A DNA stretch of 5,757 nt. Origin: JBIQLO01 sp044464175 (GTDB taxonomy: Bacteria > Planctomycetota > Phycisphaerae > Tepidisphaerales > Tepidisphaeraceae). A program made the translations under genes and the position numbers. This document shows, piece after piece, positions 5,443 to 5,757 of this stretch. The notes under the pieces were generated by a model. That model was given only the letters and a program-made list of their open reading frames with translations, had not been told where the DNA came from and made no database searches. The stretch covers positions 1 through 5,757 of the forward strand of contig JBIQLO010000236.1 of assembly GCA_044464175.1 (NCBI GenBank), read 5' to 3'. Position 1 is the stretch's first letter; every line of letters starts with the position of its first letter.

Positions 5443-5494
5443 CCCCCTCACCCGATCCGCTGCGGGGCTCGACCTCTCCCCCCCGGGGGCGAGG
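5443..5494. repeat. REP-like palindromic intergenic element
   Basis: The element starts CCCCCTCACCCGATCCGC. It has an imperfect hairpin (5453-5471) followed by CCTCTCCC pairing with GGGGGCGAGG (5473-5494, one mismatch). The order CCCTCACCC, hairpin, ACCTCTCCC, GGGG-GAGG matches a repeat style that I recall in intergenic DNA of many GC-rich bacteria. It lies about 40 bases past the stop codon of the gene at the right edge, a usual place for such elements, and could protect or terminate that transcript. Confidence 0.6.
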
Positions 5495-5531
5495 CGGAGA
5501 TTGAGGGCTCTTTGAATGGGGAGCTGAACGG

Positions 5532-5757
5532 TTACGTTTTGTCGCGCAGGGGGGTGAGGAGGTGGGACTGGTCGGTGGTCCACCAAAGCTGCTGGTGGTG
5601 GTGGATGGTGCAGAGGATGGGGGTGTCGGGCCAGGCGATAGTAAAGTCGGATTCAGTCAGGTTTTGCAGCAGGGTATGGAGAAAGGCTTGGAAGCGGTCG
5701 GCCTGATCGGGAAGGAATTCCAGGGCGTCGGCGGTAGTGAGGTGGGTGAGGGGGGCG
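5532..5757 (-). CDS. C-terminal end of an unrecognised protein (partial)
   Basis: The last 74 codons of a minus-strand gene are present; its start lies beyond the right edge. The frame begins at 5756 and ends in TAA at 5532-5534. Coding is supported by balanced residues and strong C/G preference in third codon positions, unlike the low-complexity frames nearby. The visible part runs from APLTHLTTADALEFL near the cut to LLTPLRDKT at the end. It is rich in Leu, Thr and His, with Phe/Trp clusters, an HHH run and a WW pair. It looks like a soluble alpha/beta domain end with no membrane helix. I do not recognise the family. A REP-like element follows about 40 bases downstream. Confidence 0.65.
   Translation of the reverse strand, partial: APLTHLTTADALEFLPDQADRFQAFLHTLLQNLTESDFTIAWPDTPILCTIHHHQQLWWTTDQSHLLTPLRDKT

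Larger units (their letters stand above)
4929..5531. other. Gene-free region with rny promoters and repeats
   Basis: No convincing gene is seen in about 600 bases. The frames open on either strand are low-complexity Pro/Asn/Arg or Gly/Trp-rich and follow repeat phase. The left part (4975-5160) is strikingly asymmetric: G-rich on plus and C-rich on minus. It contains two exact copies of TGGGTTCGTTGG (5002-5013, 5089-5100) and a GGTTCCG tandem (5134-5156). Two minus-strand promoters, a direct-repeat-flanked segment and a REP-like element are listed separately. Confidence 0.6.

Noticed and set aside
5287..5706. 139-codon plus-strand frame
   Set aside because: It runs through the REP-like element and is antisense to the better-supported partial gene at the right edge.

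Overview
The window looks like chromosomal DNA from a GC-rich, Gram-negative-type bacterium. The best guess is Planctomycetota, perhaps Phycisphaerae-like, with Verrucomicrobiota as an alternative. The reasons are the combination of stand-alone GspG-like pseudopilins, a PEP-CTERM (exosortase-sorted) secreted protein, RNase Y instead of an RNase E operon, and long gene-free gaps with short G/C-rich repeats. This is inference from gene content; there is no taxonomic marker in the window.

Layout. Positions 1-86 hold a small tandem and inverted repeat. Two type II secretion/type IV pilin-like prepilin genes lie on the minus strand (87-698 and 771-1283), separated by a strong stem-loop (722-754). 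Positions 1284-2027 have no convincing gene but contain several stem-loops; they are the upstream region of both the minus-strand pilin and the plus-strand gene. At 2028-2840 (+) is a 270-residue secreted PEP-CTERM protein, followed by a textbook intrinsic terminator (2866-2898). Converging on it from the right is rny (RNase Y, 2907-4469, minus). Upstream of rny, on the same strand, are a probable small membrane protein (4536-4802) and a doubtful 39-codon ORF (4809-4928). Two good sigma-70-type promoters (about 4960-4988 and 5197-5224) point towards rny through a C-rich leader. Positions 5225-5531 contain short repeats and a REP-like palindromic element. The right edge cuts a minus-strand gene of unknown function (from 5532).

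How the parts may work together. The pilins and the PEP-CTERM protein are all envelope or secreted proteins. Each needs processing machinery not in this window: prepilin peptidase with a type II/IV assembly system for the pilins, and exosortase for the PEP-CTERM protein. The rny segment is a separate RNA-turnover unit. Its tandem promoters and long leader suggest that RNase Y expression is controlled at the mRNA leader. The main points for follow-up are that leader, the structured 744-base gap upstream of the pilins, and the unusual leader peptide of the first pilin. I found no CRISPR array, transposase, tRNA, rRNA or recognisable defence system.
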